Made by a program: the position numbers and the translations under genes
In this document: positions 43,580 through 52,258 of the stretch, piece by piece
How positions within the stretch are numbered: the first letter of the stretch is position 1
Layout: each line of letters starts with the position of its first letter
Source of the DNA: Shinella sp.
GTDB taxonomy: Bacteria; Pseudomonadota; Alphaproteobacteria; Rhizobiales; Rhizobiaceae
DNA length: 54,118 bases
Assembly: GCA_003248775.1 (NCBI GenBank)
Contig: QFQX01000030.1
Location: 1-54,118 of the forward strand
Direction: 5' to 3'
The notes under the pieces: generated by a model
What the model was told of the DNA's origin: nothing
What the model saw: the letters and a program-made list of their open reading frames with translations, nothing else
Database searches by the model: none

Positions 43580-43651
43580 GAAGGGCCGCACACGTCTGCG
43601 TGACATGCTTCCGGTGGGCCGACCTTGGGCGGTTCCGTCGGTCACGGTCAA

Positions 43652-43687
43652 GAAAAAAGCCCCGGCGTCTGACGCCGGGGCTTTTCA
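43652..43687. terminator. Bidirectional terminator between prpE and trcR
   Basis: A stem of about 15 bp, AAAAGCCCCGGCGTC with GACGCCGGGGCTTTT, has a very short loop and A and T runs on both sides. It can stop both prpE (plus) and trcR (minus), whose stop codon lies 20 bases beyond. Confidence 0.92.
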
Positions 43688-43707
43688 ATTAGCCGGATTC
43701 GACCGCC

Positions 43708-44409
43708 TCAGAAGCGATCGTCGTCCTCGTCGTCATTGCGGTCGGATTTCAGCGACTGCAGCTTGGAGAAGACGGCGTTGACGTCGATTTCCTTTTCTTC
43801 CTCGCGATCATAGCTGAAGCCGAGGTTTTCGGTCTCGTTGGCTGCCTGCAGGGTCGCGCCGAGTTCGGCGGCGGTCGGTAGCGGACGACCCTTCGATGCC
43901 TTTTCCACTTCGAGATCGAGGTCGATCTGGCTGCAGAGGCCGAGCGTTACCGGGTCCATCGGCGTCAGGTTTGCCGAGTTCCAGTGGGTGCGGTCGCGGA
44001 TCTGCTCGATCGTGCTCTTGGTCGTGCCGACCAGACGCGAAATCTGGGCGTCCTTGAGTTCGGGATGGTTGCGCACCAGCCAGAGAATGGCGTTCGGGCG
44101 ATCCTGGCGCTTGGAAACCGGCGTGTAGCGGGGACCACGACGTTTGGAGTCGGGAACCCGTACCTTCGGCTCGGAAATCTTCAGCTTGTAGTTCACGTCG
44201 GCTTCCGCACGGGCGATTTCATCGCGGGAAAGCTGGCCGGTGGAGATCGGGTCGAGGCCCTTGATGCCCTGAGCTGCTTCGCCGTCTGCAATGGCCTTGA
44301 CCTCAAGCGGGTGAAGTTTGCAGAACTGCGCGATCTGATCGAATGACAGCGCGGTGTTGTCGACCAGCCATACGGCAGTGGCCTTCGGCATAAGCAAGGT
44401 CTGAGCCAT
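43708..44409 (-). CDS. trcR: Cell cycle transcriptional regulator TrcR (DUF1013)
   Basis: This 233-residue DUF1013 protein begins MAQTLLMPKATAVWLVDNTA and contains LSFDQIAQFCKLHPLEVKAI and ISRLVGTTKSTIEQIRDRTHWN, which look like two helix-turn-helix units. TrcR has been reported as a conserved alphaproteobacterial DNA-binding protein linked to CcrM-dependent cell-cycle transcription. The C terminus is very acidic (SDRNDDEDDDRF). The frame stays open far upstream, but the family start is at 44409. It sits alone between two acyl-CoA synthetase genes. Confidence 0.92.
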   Translation of the reverse strand: MAQTLLMPKATAVWLVDNTALSFDQIAQFCKLHPLEVKAIADGEAAQGIKGLDPISTGQLSRDEIARAEADVNYKLKISEPKVRVPDSKRRGPRYTPVSKRQDRPNAILWLVRNHPELKDAQISRLVGTTKSTIEQIRDRTHWNSANLTPMDPVTLGLCSQIDLDLEVEKASKGRPLPTAAELGATLQAANETENLGFSYDREEEKEIDVNAVFSKLQSLKSDRNDDEDDDRF

Positions 44410-44646
44410 GGATATAATCCTTCTTCGCGTCCGCGCCGGGTGTCGCGGGCCGTGGGTCTTAACCACAATTTCCGGGAAATCACCGGTCTTATACGCGGAT
44501 TGTATCGTAATTGCAATTCTTGAAGCTCCGAATGACCTTTGTCTAATTGCTGGAGGCTTGCGAACTGCTATGAATGAGTCACATGGACCGGGTAGGAGTG
44601 GTCCGCGGCCGTCAGGAAACTGGCGCGTCAACGTGAGGAGGAATTC
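44410..44646. promoter_or_regulatory. Divergent region between trcR and acs
   Basis: These 237 bases lie between divergent genes. The middle part is AT-richer (about 44455-44550), where promoters are likely. I cannot assign boxes or a catabolite-control site with confidence. GAGGAGG just before the acs ATG is a strong ribosome binding site. Confidence 0.4.
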
Positions 44647-46599
44647 ATGTCTGCCAAGATTTATCCGGTGCTCAAATCGGCGAAAACCCGCGCCTTGATC
44701 GACAAGGACAAATACCTGAAATGGTATGAGGAAAGCATCGAAGATCCCGAGAAGTTCTGGGACAAGCACGGCAAGCGCATCGACTGGTTCAAGCCTTACA
44801 CCAAGGTCAAGAACACCAATTTCAAGGGCAAGGTTTCCATCAAGTGGTTTGAAGACGGCCTGACCAACGTCTCCTATAACTGTATCGACCGTCACCTGAA
44901 GACCCATGGCGAACGCACAGCGATCATCTGGGAAGGCGACAACCCCTATATCGACAAGAAAATCACCTATAACCAGCTTTACGATGCCGTCTGCCGCCTC
45001 GCCAACGTGCTGAAGGAGCAGGGCGTCAAGAAGGGTGACCGCGTCACCATCTATATGCCGATGATCCCCGAGGCGGCCTATGCCATGCTGGCCTGCGCCC
45101 GCATCGGCGCGATCCATTCCGTGGTCTTCGGCGGTTTCAGTCCCGAGGCGCTCGCCGGCCGCATCGTCGACTGCGAATCCACCTTCGTCATCACCTGCGA
45201 CGAAGGCGTGCGCGGCGGAAAGCCGGTGCCGCTCAAGGAAAACACCGATATCGCCATCGATATCGCCGCCAAGCAGTATGTCATCGTCAACAAGGTCCTG
45301 GTCGTTCGCCGCACCGGCGGCAAGATCGGCTGGGCGCCGGGCCGCGACATCTGGTATCATCAGGAAGTCGCCAAGGCGAAACCGGACTGCCCGCCGGTCA
45401 AGATGAAGGCGGAAGATCCGCTGTTCATCCTCTATACCTCGGGTTCGACCGGCAAGCCGAAGGGCGTGCTGCACACCACGGGCGGTTATCTCGTCTACGC
45501 CTCGATGACGCATGAATATGTCTTCGATTACAAGGACGGCGAGATCTACTGGTGCACGGCCGACGTGGGCTGGGTCACGGGTCACTCCTATATCGTCTAC
45601 GGACCGTTGGCGAACTGCGCCACGACGCTGATGTTCGAGGGCGTGCCGAACTTCCCCGATCAGGGCCGTTTCTGGGAAGTGATCGACAAGCACAAGGTCA
45701 ACGTCTTCTACACCGCGCCGACTGCCATCCGTTCGCTGATGGGTGCTGGCGACGAGTTCGTGAAGCGTTCCTCGCGCTCGTCGCTCCGCCTTCTCGGCTC
45801 TGTGGGTGAGCCGATCAACCCGGAAGCATGGGAATGGTATTACAACGTCGTCGGCGACCAGAAGTCACCGATCGTCGATACCTGGTGGCAGACGGAAACC
45901 GGCGGTATCCTCATCTCGCCGCTGCCGGGTGCCACGGATCTGAAGCCGGGTTCGGCCACCCTGCCCTTCTTCGGCGTCAAGCCGGAACTGGTCGACAATG
46001 AAGGCAAGGTGCTGGAAGGCGCCACCGATGGCAATCTCTGCATCACCGACAGCTGGCCGGGTCAGGCGCGCAGCATCTATGGCGACCATAGCCGTTTCGC
46101 CCAAACCTACTTCTCCACCTACAAGGGCAAGTATTTCACCGGTGACGGGTGCCGTCGCGACGAGGACGGTTATTACTGGATCACCGGCCGCGTCGATGAC
46201 GTCCTGAACGTATCCGGTCACCGGCTGGGCACGGCGGAAGTGGAATCGGCACTCGTTTCGCATCATCTGGTGTCGGAAGCTGCCGTCGTCGGCTATCCGC
46301 ATCCGATCAAGGGACAGGGCATCTATTGCTACGTTACCCTGATGGCCGATCACGATGGTGACGAGGCGCTGCGCCAGGCGCTGATCAAGCATGTCCGCTC
46401 GGAGATCGGGCCGATTGCGACGCCGGACAAGATCCAGTTCGCTCCGGGCCTGCCCAAGACCCGTTCCGGCAAGATCATGCGCCGCATCCTGCGCAAGATC
46501 GCCGAGGACGATTTCAGCGCGCTCGGCGATACCTCGACGCTTGCCGATCCGGCTGTGGTCGATGATTTGATCGAGAACCGCCAGAATCGCAGCGCCTGA
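44647..46599 (+). CDS. acs: Acetyl-CoA synthetase
   Basis: This 650-residue AMP-forming enzyme makes acetyl-CoA from acetate, ATP and CoA. The phosphate-binding motif is YTSGSTGKPKGVLH (about 263), WWQTETGGILISP marks the acyl pocket, and PKTRSGKIMRR carries the catalytic lysine (about K610), the usual target of regulatory acetylation. N terminus SAKIYPVLKSAKTRALIDK is typical of rhizobial Acs. It ends at its own bidirectional terminator. PHB depolymerase in the same window could supply related C2/C4 units, but no genetic link is visible. Confidence 0.96.
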   Translation: MSAKIYPVLKSAKTRALIDKDKYLKWYEESIEDPEKFWDKHGKRIDWFKPYTKVKNTNFKGKVSIKWFEDGLTNVSYNCIDRHLKTHGERTAIIWEGDNPYIDKKITYNQLYDAVCRLANVLKEQGVKKGDRVTIYMPMIPEAAYAMLACARIGAIHSVVFGGFSPEALAGRIVDCESTFVITCDEGVRGGKPVPLKENTDIAIDIAAKQYVIVNKVLVVRRTGGKIGWAPGRDIWYHQEVAKAKPDCPPVKMKAEDPLFILYTSGSTGKPKGVLHTTGGYLVYASMTHEYVFDYKDGEIYWCTADVGWVTGHSYIVYGPLANCATTLMFEGVPNFPDQGRFWEVIDKHKVNVFYTAPTAIRSLMGAGDEFVKRSSRSSLRLLGSVGEPINPEAWEWYYNVVGDQKSPIVDTWWQTETGGILISPLPGATDLKPGSATLPFFGVKPELVDNEGKVLEGATDGNLCITDSWPGQARSIYGDHSRFAQTYFSTYKGKYFTGDGCRRDEDGYYWITGRVDDVLNVSGHRLGTAEVESALVSHHLVSEAAVVGYPHPIKGQGIYCYVTLMADHDGDEALRQALIKHVRSEIGPIATPDKIQFAPGLPKTRSGKIMRRILRKIAEDDFSALGDTSTLADPAVVDDLIENRQNRSA

Positions 46600-46620
46600 G
46601 ATTTCACGGCAGTTTGAAAG

Positions 46621-46649
46621 ACAAAGGCCCCTTTCGAGGGGCCTTTTCA
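46621..46649. terminator. Bidirectional terminator between acs and the excalibur-domain gene
   Basis: AAAGGCCCCT pairs with AGGGGCCTTT around a TTCG tetraloop (stem 46623-46646). A and T runs lie on either side, so it can serve acs and the minus-strand gene whose stop is at 46656. Confidence 0.92.
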
Positions 46650-46655
46650 TATGGC

Positions 46656-46931
46656 TCAACAGCCGATGGCGTTGCGGATCTCCTCGACCTGCTCCAGCGA
46701 ATGGCAGATGTTTTCGCAGGGAATTCCATCCCTGTCGGCATCGGCGCGGCGATATCCGTTGCACCAGAGCTCGACGGCTTCCTCACAGCTTGCCACCTGC
46801 TTGCAGGTCTGGGCGGCCGCGAGCATGATCGTGCCCTCGGAGTTCCTTGCCGAAGCCGCGTCGGCAACCGGGGCTGCCAGAAAGAACGCCAACAGCGGCA
46901 ATACGATAGGATGCAGGTGCTTGAGCGACAT
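46656..46931 (-). CDS. Secreted excalibur calcium-binding-domain protein
   Basis: This 91-residue protein has a signal peptide (SLKHLHPIVLPLLAFFLAAPVADAA, cleavage likely after VADA-A). The C-terminal half has the excalibur motif D-A-D-R-D-G-I-P-C-E-N-I-C, a calcium-binding loop with nearby cysteines. Six cysteines in the mature part suggest disulfides in the periplasm. The role is unknown. It is downstream of a secreted nuclease gene on the same strand, 93 bases away. Excalibur domains are often attached to such nucleases in other bacteria, so the two products may act together. Confidence 0.8.
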   Translation of the reverse strand: MSLKHLHPIVLPLLAFFLAAPVADAASARNSEGTIMLAAAQTCKQVASCEEAVELWCNGYRRADADRDGIPCENICHSLEQVEEIRNAIGC

Positions 46932-47024
46932 CTTCGTCTTCGGTCTCTTATGAAGCGATAGAAGATGATATGGCAGAGCCTGTCCAGCAATCGCTGACAG
47001 CTCTGACGTGCAGGCCCATGCTCC

Positions 47025-47483
47025 TCAAGGGCAGGAAGCGGCTTTCTTCCGTCCGCCCTGATAGGGATCCACAAGACCGGCGTCCAGCAGGATGCTGGAT
47101 GCGTCGCGGCCATCCTCAAGCTCAAGGCTTGCGACGACCCGGCCAAAATACTTGTCGCCGGAAATATCGAAAAGCGAAAGCGTGGCGGAGGAAGCGACGA
47201 GTTCCTGCAGAGCGGAATGCGCCCGTTCTGCCGCGTCGCGTATCTCAGGGCAGCGAGACTTGAGCTCGGGCGCATCGATGCCGCGCAGCCGCACATAGGT
47301 CGTCACATGCTGGTTCGGCCACGGCGTCGCATCCACGAGAACGGTGTCTCCGTCGATCACCCGGATTGCCGAGGCTTCCACCGGGCCGCTGATGCGCTGG
47401 CCGGCCAAAACCTCTTCCGCCGGACCGGCGACGATCAGGTTGGTAAGGACAAGGCAAGAAAAACAGAATCGACGGTTTCGCAT
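47025..47483 (-). CDS. Secreted thermonuclease (SNase-like) family protein
   Basis: This 152-residue protein has an N-terminal hydrophobic segment (FCFSCLVLTNLIVAG) and a staphylococcal nuclease-like domain: A-I-R-V-I-D-G-D-T-V, then YVRLRGIDAPELKS and KYFGRVVASLELE. The calcium-binding aspartates and the active-site arginine of RLRGIDAPE are kept. It would be exported and cut nucleic acids with calcium. The ATG at 47483 is chosen; a TTG six codons upstream is possible. It lies between the SDHAF4-like gene and the excalibur gene on the same strand. Confidence 0.82.
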   Translation of the reverse strand: MRNRRFCFSCLVLTNLIVAGPAEEVLAGQRISGPVEASAIRVIDGDTVLVDATPWPNQHVTTYVRLRGIDAPELKSRCPEIRDAAERAHSALQELVASSATLSLFDISGDKYFGRVVASLELEDGRDASSILLDAGLVDPYQGGRKKAASCP

Positions 47484-47545
47484 GAAAGGAATATATTCCA
47501 ATACGAAACGGCCAACAATAGGTATTTATTCTGCGCGTGATGCGA

Positions 47546-47779
47546 TCAGAAATCGATCGCGCGGCCGTTGATCTCCCAGTCGCCGAAACGGGCGGGATCA
47601 GCACCGCCACGGCCGCCGATTTCGGTCGGTGGTGCGGCCTGCTGCTCGCTGTTGCGGCGTTCCTCGGCTTCGGCAAGAGCGCGCTTTGCCGCTGCGCTCA
47701 GAACCTTTGCAGGCGCTTCCCCGGGAACTGTGCTCTCGGCGTTGACGGGATTGTTATCGTTGTCGGCGTTGCTGCTCAT
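47546..47779 (-). CDS. DUF1674 protein, succinate dehydrogenase assembly factor 4-like
   Basis: This 77-residue protein has a variable, alanine- and glutamate-rich N terminus. Its conserved C-terminal block reads EIGGRGGADPARFGDWEING and ends in AIDF. That block defines DUF1674, the family of mitochondrial SDHAF4, which binds flavinated SdhA before it joins SdhB. A like role here is inferred from the family. It is too short for other domains. It is divergent from htpX. Confidence 0.85.
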   Translation of the reverse strand: MSSNADNDNNPVNAESTVPGEAPAKVLSAAAKRALAEAEERRNSEQQAAPPTEIGGRGGADPARFGDWEINGRAIDF

Positions 47780-47893
47780 GTCCGATTCGTCCAGCGATCA
47801 TTGAAACTTGACCAAGTCCCTTTACATCTAATGCAGTCTTGCGCACCAACCAAGGCTTGAAGCCCGATTTGCGCCCAACGACGGAGGGAAACG

Positions 47894-48868
47894 ATGAATT
47901 TCATGCGAACCGCCATGCTCCTGGCCTTCATGACGGCCTTGTTCATGGGCGTTGGCTACCTGATCGGCGGCCAGAGCGGCATGCTGATCGCGTTCGTCGT
48001 CGCTGCGGCCATGAACTTCTTTTCCTACTGGAACTCCGACCGCATGGTGCTTTCCAACTACCATGCCCAGGAAGTGGATGAGCGCAACGCGCCGGAATTC
48101 TATGCGACGATCCGGCAACTGGCGCACAATGCCAATCTTCCTATGCCGAAGGTCTATATCTTCGACAGCGAACAGCCGAACGCCTTTGCGACCGGGCGCA
48201 ATCCCGAAAACGCGGCCGTTGCCGCCTCGACCGGACTTCTGCGACGGCTTACCCCCCAGGAAGTCGCAGGCGTGATGGCGCACGAACTGGCGCATGTCGA
48301 AAACCGCGATACGCTGACCATGACGATCACGGCGACCCTTGCCGGTGCGATCTCGATGCTCTCCAACTTTGCATTCCTGTTCGGCGGCAACCGGGAGGAC
48401 CGCAACAACCCGTTCGGATTCATCGGTGTCATCGTCGCCATGATCGTCGCGCCGCTTGCCGCCATGCTGGTGCAGATGGCAATCAGCCGTACGCGCGAAT
48501 ATGCTGCGGACCGGCGTGGCGCGCAGATCTGCGGCAGCCCTCGCGCGCTTGCTTCCGCCCTGCAGAAGATCGCCGGCGATGCCGCCCACATCGAAAATGC
48601 CGATGCCGAGCGCAATCCCGCAACGGCGCATATGTTCATCATCAATCCGCTTTCCGGCCAGCGCATGGACAACCTGTTCTCCACCCATCCGGACACCGAA
48701 AACAGGATCGCGGCGCTCCTGCAGATGGAGGAGATCGGCTCCGGGGGGTCGACGCGGCAGGCGCCCGCTGATAATGCGACCCGCAAATCGCGCTCCGTTC
48801 CGAATACAGGCTGGGGGCGCGGCGGCTCCGAACGCCCCCCAGAACGCCCTAAGGGACCATGGTCTTGA
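47894..48868 (+). CDS. htpX: Zinc metalloprotease HtpX
   Basis: This 324-residue M48 membrane protease degrades damaged inner-membrane proteins. Two N-terminal helices (AMLLAFMTALFMGVGYLIGG and the next, MLIAFVVAAAMNFFSYW) precede the zinc motif H130-E-L-A-H134-VENRDT, and two more helices follow. EYAADRRGAQICG provides the third ligand glutamate. The C-terminal tail is hydrophilic. A GGAGGGAAAC site precedes the ATG. It overlaps rsmB by 10 bases, so both are cotranscribed. Confidence 0.95.
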   Translation: MNFMRTAMLLAFMTALFMGVGYLIGGQSGMLIAFVVAAAMNFFSYWNSDRMVLSNYHAQEVDERNAPEFYATIRQLAHNANLPMPKVYIFDSEQPNAFATGRNPENAAVAASTGLLRRLTPQEVAGVMAHELAHVENRDTLTMTITATLAGAISMLSNFAFLFGGNREDRNNPFGFIGVIVAMIVAPLAAMLVQMAISRTREYAADRRGAQICGSPRALASALQKIAGDAAHIENADAERNPATAHMFIINPLSGQRMDNLFSTHPDTENRIAALLQMEEIGSGGSTRQAPADNATRKSRSVPNTGWGRGGSERPPERPKGPWS

Positions 48869-50265
48869 ACGAACAGAAACGCGGCAAATCAGGCAAATTC
48901 TTCCACAAGGCGAAGCCGCGTGATGGATCGCCCAATGGTAAGGACAGGGTGCCGACGGCTCCGCCCAAGGCGGGGCTCGATGCCCGCATCGCCGCGGCCA
49001 AGATCCTTTCCGCCGTCGTCGACCGGAAGACGTCGCTCGATGGCATGCTGGATGCCGAACATGGCAATCCCGCGTTTCTGGCGCTGGGTGATGCCGACCG
49101 GGCCCTCGTGCGGGCAATCCTGCAGACGGCCCTGCGCTATCTGCCGCGGATCGAGGCGATCCTCGGCCAGCTGCTGGATTCGCCCCTGCCGGAAGGCGCG
49201 CGTTCGTTGCATCATCTTCTGGTCGTCGGTGCCGTGCAGATGCTCTATCTCGACGTTCCCGATCATTCGGCCGTCGATCTCGCCGTCGAACAGGCCAATC
49301 GCGACCCGCGCAATCGCCGCTTTGCCAAGCTCGCCAATGCCATCCTGCGCCGCCTCGGCCGCGAAAAGGCGGAGCTTCTGGAAAGCGTTGCCGATGTCGT
49401 CTGCATGCCCGGCTGGTTCTTCGACCGACTGGTCGAGACCTATGGTCGTGAAGAAGCGGATGCTATCGCCAGGGCACAATTGCAGCCGGCGGCAATCGAT
49501 ATCACCGTGAAGGAAGACGCGGCCGGCTGGGCCGCGAAACTCGGAGGACAGGTGCTGCCGACCGGCAGCGTCCGGCTCGATCCGTTCCGTGGGGCGATCA
49601 CGACGCTTGAGGGTTTCGAGGAAGGCGCATGGTGGGTGCAGGATGCGGCAGCGGCTGTGCCCGCCCGCCTGATGGGGGATGTCCGCGGTAAGCGGGCGGT
49701 CGATCTCTGCGCGGCACCCGGGGGCAAGACCGCACAACTCGTCGCAGCGGGAGCGGACGTGACGGCGGTCGAACAGTCGGAATCCCGGCTGAAGCGGCTG
49801 AAGGGCAATCTCGAGCGGCTTGGCTTCTCGGCGGATTGCGTCCGATCCAACCTTCTCGATTTTGCGGGCGAACGGCCGTTCGATGCCGTCCTCCTCGATG
49901 CGCCGTGTTCCTCGACGGGAACCACGCGGCGTCATCCGGATGTTCTCTGGACCAAGGGGCCGGAGGATATCGTCAAGCTGGCAGGCGTTCAGGAAAAACT
50001 GTTGCGGCACGCGCTGACCCTTGTCGGTTCGGGTGGTCGGGTGGTCTTTTCCAACTGCTCGCTCGATCCTCTTGAAGGCGAAGAGCTGATCGATCGCGTT
50101 CTCGCCGACAATCCCGACTTCAGCCGCGTCCCGATCGGTCCTTCGGATTGGCCGAGCATGGAAGCCGCGATTTCCCCGAAGGGGGATTTCCGTGCAACTC
50201 CCGCCGTTCTGGCGGATCTTGGTGGCATGGATGGTTTCTATGCTTGCGTTCTTGCTAAAATTTAA
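48859..50265 (+). CDS. rsmB: RsmB/NOP-family 16S rRNA (cytosine-C5) methyltransferase
   Basis: This 468-residue protein has a basic N-terminal tail, a NusB-like RNA-binding domain (AAKILSAVVDRKTSLDGML to about 170) and a SAM-dependent methyltransferase domain. The SAM motif is VDLCAAPGGKTAQL. The two catalytic cysteines lie in DAPCSSTGTTRRHPD (about 349) and FSNCSLDPLEGEE (about 400). RsmB methylates C967 of 16S rRNA; the exact position here is inferred. The ATG overlaps the htpX stop by 10 bases. Confidence 0.93.
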   Translation: MVLNEQKRGKSGKFFHKAKPRDGSPNGKDRVPTAPPKAGLDARIAAAKILSAVVDRKTSLDGMLDAEHGNPAFLALGDADRALVRAILQTALRYLPRIEAILGQLLDSPLPEGARSLHHLLVVGAVQMLYLDVPDHSAVDLAVEQANRDPRNRRFAKLANAILRRLGREKAELLESVADVVCMPGWFFDRLVETYGREEADAIARAQLQPAAIDITVKEDAAGWAAKLGGQVLPTGSVRLDPFRGAITTLEGFEEGAWWVQDAAAAVPARLMGDVRGKRAVDLCAAPGGKTAQLVAAGADVTAVEQSESRLKRLKGNLERLGFSADCVRSNLLDFAGERPFDAVLLDAPCSSTGTTRRHPDVLWTKGPEDIVKLAGVQEKLLRHALTLVGSGGRVVFSNCSLDPLEGEELIDRVLADNPDFSRVPIGPSDWPSMEAAISPKGDFRATPAVLADLGGMDGFYACVLAKI

Positions 50266-50482
50266 CGGAAACTTCACTAAAATTGTTGGAATTTGAAGAG
50301 GCTCGGCATCGCCTGCCCGTTGGCGGCGGTAGATGGCGTTATGTGGACGAGTCGTCTCCGCAAACCGGGATCACCGGACGGAGCGGAGCGATGGCTGCCT
50401 GCCTGCGGGAGACCGGATTTATCTCCGGTCCCGTTCGCGGGATCTTGCGCGCCCGATCTCTTCGGGGCGGCATGGAAAGACA
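50266..50482. other. Gap between rsmB and the heparinase-like gene
   Basis: These 217 bases contain no gene I can support and no clear terminator. A local inverted pair, GAGACCGGA with TCCGGTC (about 50410-50432), may form a hairpin. The heparinase-like gene has a plausible ribosome binding site, GGAAAGA, so a promoter is likely here. Confidence 0.4.
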
Positions 50483-52159
50483 ATGCAGATTACAGAACGC
50501 CAGAGGCTGATCTCTCTCTATCTCGGCGAAGCCTGGCGACGGGCGACGCGCGGGCTGGCGATCGGTCGATCCATGCGCCTCAAATGGACACCTGCCAATA
50601 ACGCCAGGCTGATCGTCGCGCCGACCGATCTTCGGGTGGTCGATCCGTTCGTGGCCGAGGAAATCCTGCAGGGGCGTTTTCCGCTCGCGGGCCGGGTTCT
50701 CGATGCGGGGGATCGCTCGCCCTTCGATTTCGAACCGCCCTCGCCGGCATTTTCCACGCGGCTCCACAGCTTTGGATGGCTTCGGCATATCCGCTCGGAC
50801 AAGAGTGCGAACGCCTGCGCCAATGCCCGCGCTATCGTCGATTCGTGGATTGGTCTATATGGCGCGCGCACCGGCGGTGCCGCCTGGGAACACGATGTGG
50901 TTGCCCAGCGCATCATCGCCTGGCTTTCCCATTCACCCATCGTCCTGCAGGATACCGATAGTGGTTTCTACCGGCGGTTCCTTGCCAGCCTTGTGTTTCA
51001 GGTGCGTTTCCTGCGCCGCGAGGCGGATTTCCTGCCGATCGGGCTGAAGCGGCTGCGCGTCAGGATCGCGCTTGCCATGGCCTCCATCGCCATGGAGTCC
51101 CGTGCCTCGACAATCCGTCGCGCTGCGCGCGATCTCAACCGCGAAATCGACAAGCAGATCCTTCCCGATGGCGGTCATGTCTCGCGCAATCCTCAGGCGG
51201 CGGTCGAGCTTCTGTTCGACCTTCTGCCGCTTCGCCAGACCTATATCAATCTCGGCCATGAGGTTCCCGCGCGGCTCATCCCCGCCATCGACCGCATGTA
51301 TCCGGCGATCCGCTTCTTCCGCCATCAGGGCGGCGATCTGGCGCTGTTCAATGGCGCAAGCTCGACGCTTGCCAATGAACTCATGTGCGTCCTGCGCTAT
51401 GATGAAAGTGCGGGACAGCCGTTCAAGGCCCTGCCCCATTCGCATTTTCACCGGCTTGCGGCGGGCGCGGCGGTGATCATCGTGGATACCGGCCACCCGC
51501 TTTGCCCGGAGCTTTCGAAGACGGCCCATGCCGGCTGCCTTTCCTTCGAACTGTCGTCGGGCCGCAACCGTTTCATCGTCAACAGTGGTTCTCCCCGCTT
51601 TGCCAACGACAAGCTTCGGCAGCTAGCCCGCACGACGGCGGCCCATTCGACCGTTGCCGTCGGCACCAGCTCGTCGGCGCGCATCTCGTCCTCCGCCTTC
51701 CTCGGTCCGCTGATGAGCAGCGGCGTTTCCGATGTCGCCGAGCAACGGCAGACGGGACCCGATGGCAGCGACCGGCTCTGCGTCAGCCATGACGGTTACC
51801 TCGCCCGCTTCGGCCTGTTGCACGAGCGCGAGATCCGGCTCAACGAAGCCGGCAACAAGATCGCCGGACGTGACCGCTTCATGCTGCCTGACGGAACACC
51901 GTCTCCGAATGCACCTCCGGAAACCGCGGTGGCGCGTTTCCACATCCATCCTGCAATCAAGATCGAGCGGATCGACCAGCGCAAGGTGCGTCTCGTCGCG
52001 CCCGATGGCGAAAGCTGGGTGTTTTCGTCGCCTGCCAACGATCTGGTGGTCGGCGAGGATGTGTTCTTCGCTGACGTTTCCGGGGTACGTCCTTCGCAAC
52101 AGCTCGAACTGACCTTTGCCGGTCCGGAAATCCGCTGGTTTCTTGCACATCATGCATAG
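50483..52159 (+). CDS. Heparinase II/III-like family protein
   Basis: This 558-residue protein has an N-terminal alpha-helical toroid-like half (SFGWLRHIRS, NARAIVDSWIGLYG, HDVVAQRIIAWLSHSP) and a C-terminal beta-sandwich half. The latter includes AHAGCLSFELSSGRNRFIVN and the segment TTAAHSTVAVGTSSSARI, typical of the heparinase II/III domain. Known members are polysaccharide lyases acting on uronic-acid polymers. No signal peptide is visible from the ATG at 50483 (MQITERQRL), so it may act in the cytoplasm. The substrate is unknown. It lies between rsmB and purH in a way I recall as conserved in rhizobia. Confidence 0.82.
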   Translation: MQITERQRLISLYLGEAWRRATRGLAIGRSMRLKWTPANNARLIVAPTDLRVVDPFVAEEILQGRFPLAGRVLDAGDRSPFDFEPPSPAFSTRLHSFGWLRHIRSDKSANACANARAIVDSWIGLYGARTGGAAWEHDVVAQRIIAWLSHSPIVLQDTDSGFYRRFLASLVFQVRFLRREADFLPIGLKRLRVRIALAMASIAMESRASTIRRAARDLNREIDKQILPDGGHVSRNPQAAVELLFDLLPLRQTYINLGHEVPARLIPAIDRMYPAIRFFRHQGGDLALFNGASSTLANELMCVLRYDESAGQPFKALPHSHFHRLAAGAAVIIVDTGHPLCPELSKTAHAGCLSFELSSGRNRFIVNSGSPRFANDKLRQLARTTAAHSTVAVGTSSSARISSSAFLGPLMSSGVSDVAEQRQTGPDGSDRLCVSHDGYLARFGLLHEREIRLNEAGNKIAGRDRFMLPDGTPSPNAPPETAVARFHIHPAIKIERIDQRKVRLVAPDGESWVFSSPANDLVVGEDVFFADVSGVRPSQQLELTFAGPEIRWFLAHHA

Positions 52160-52258
52160 TTTATGAGGGAAAAGGTTTCCTACCGGGGCCGGCTGTGGTA
52201 GGCGGCGGCATCGCGTCTGCGATCTCCATCGAAGGCGCAATTCAGATCGGAGAAAACC

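Noticed and set aside
44410..45693. Upstream extension of trcR through the acs region
   Set aside because: It is antisense to acs and lacks similarity; the conserved TrcR N terminus starts at 44409.
52160..52258. A possible riboswitch upstream of purH
   Set aside because: I looked for purine- or ZTP-type conserved elements and found none; only 99 bases are available and no consistent pairing is visible.
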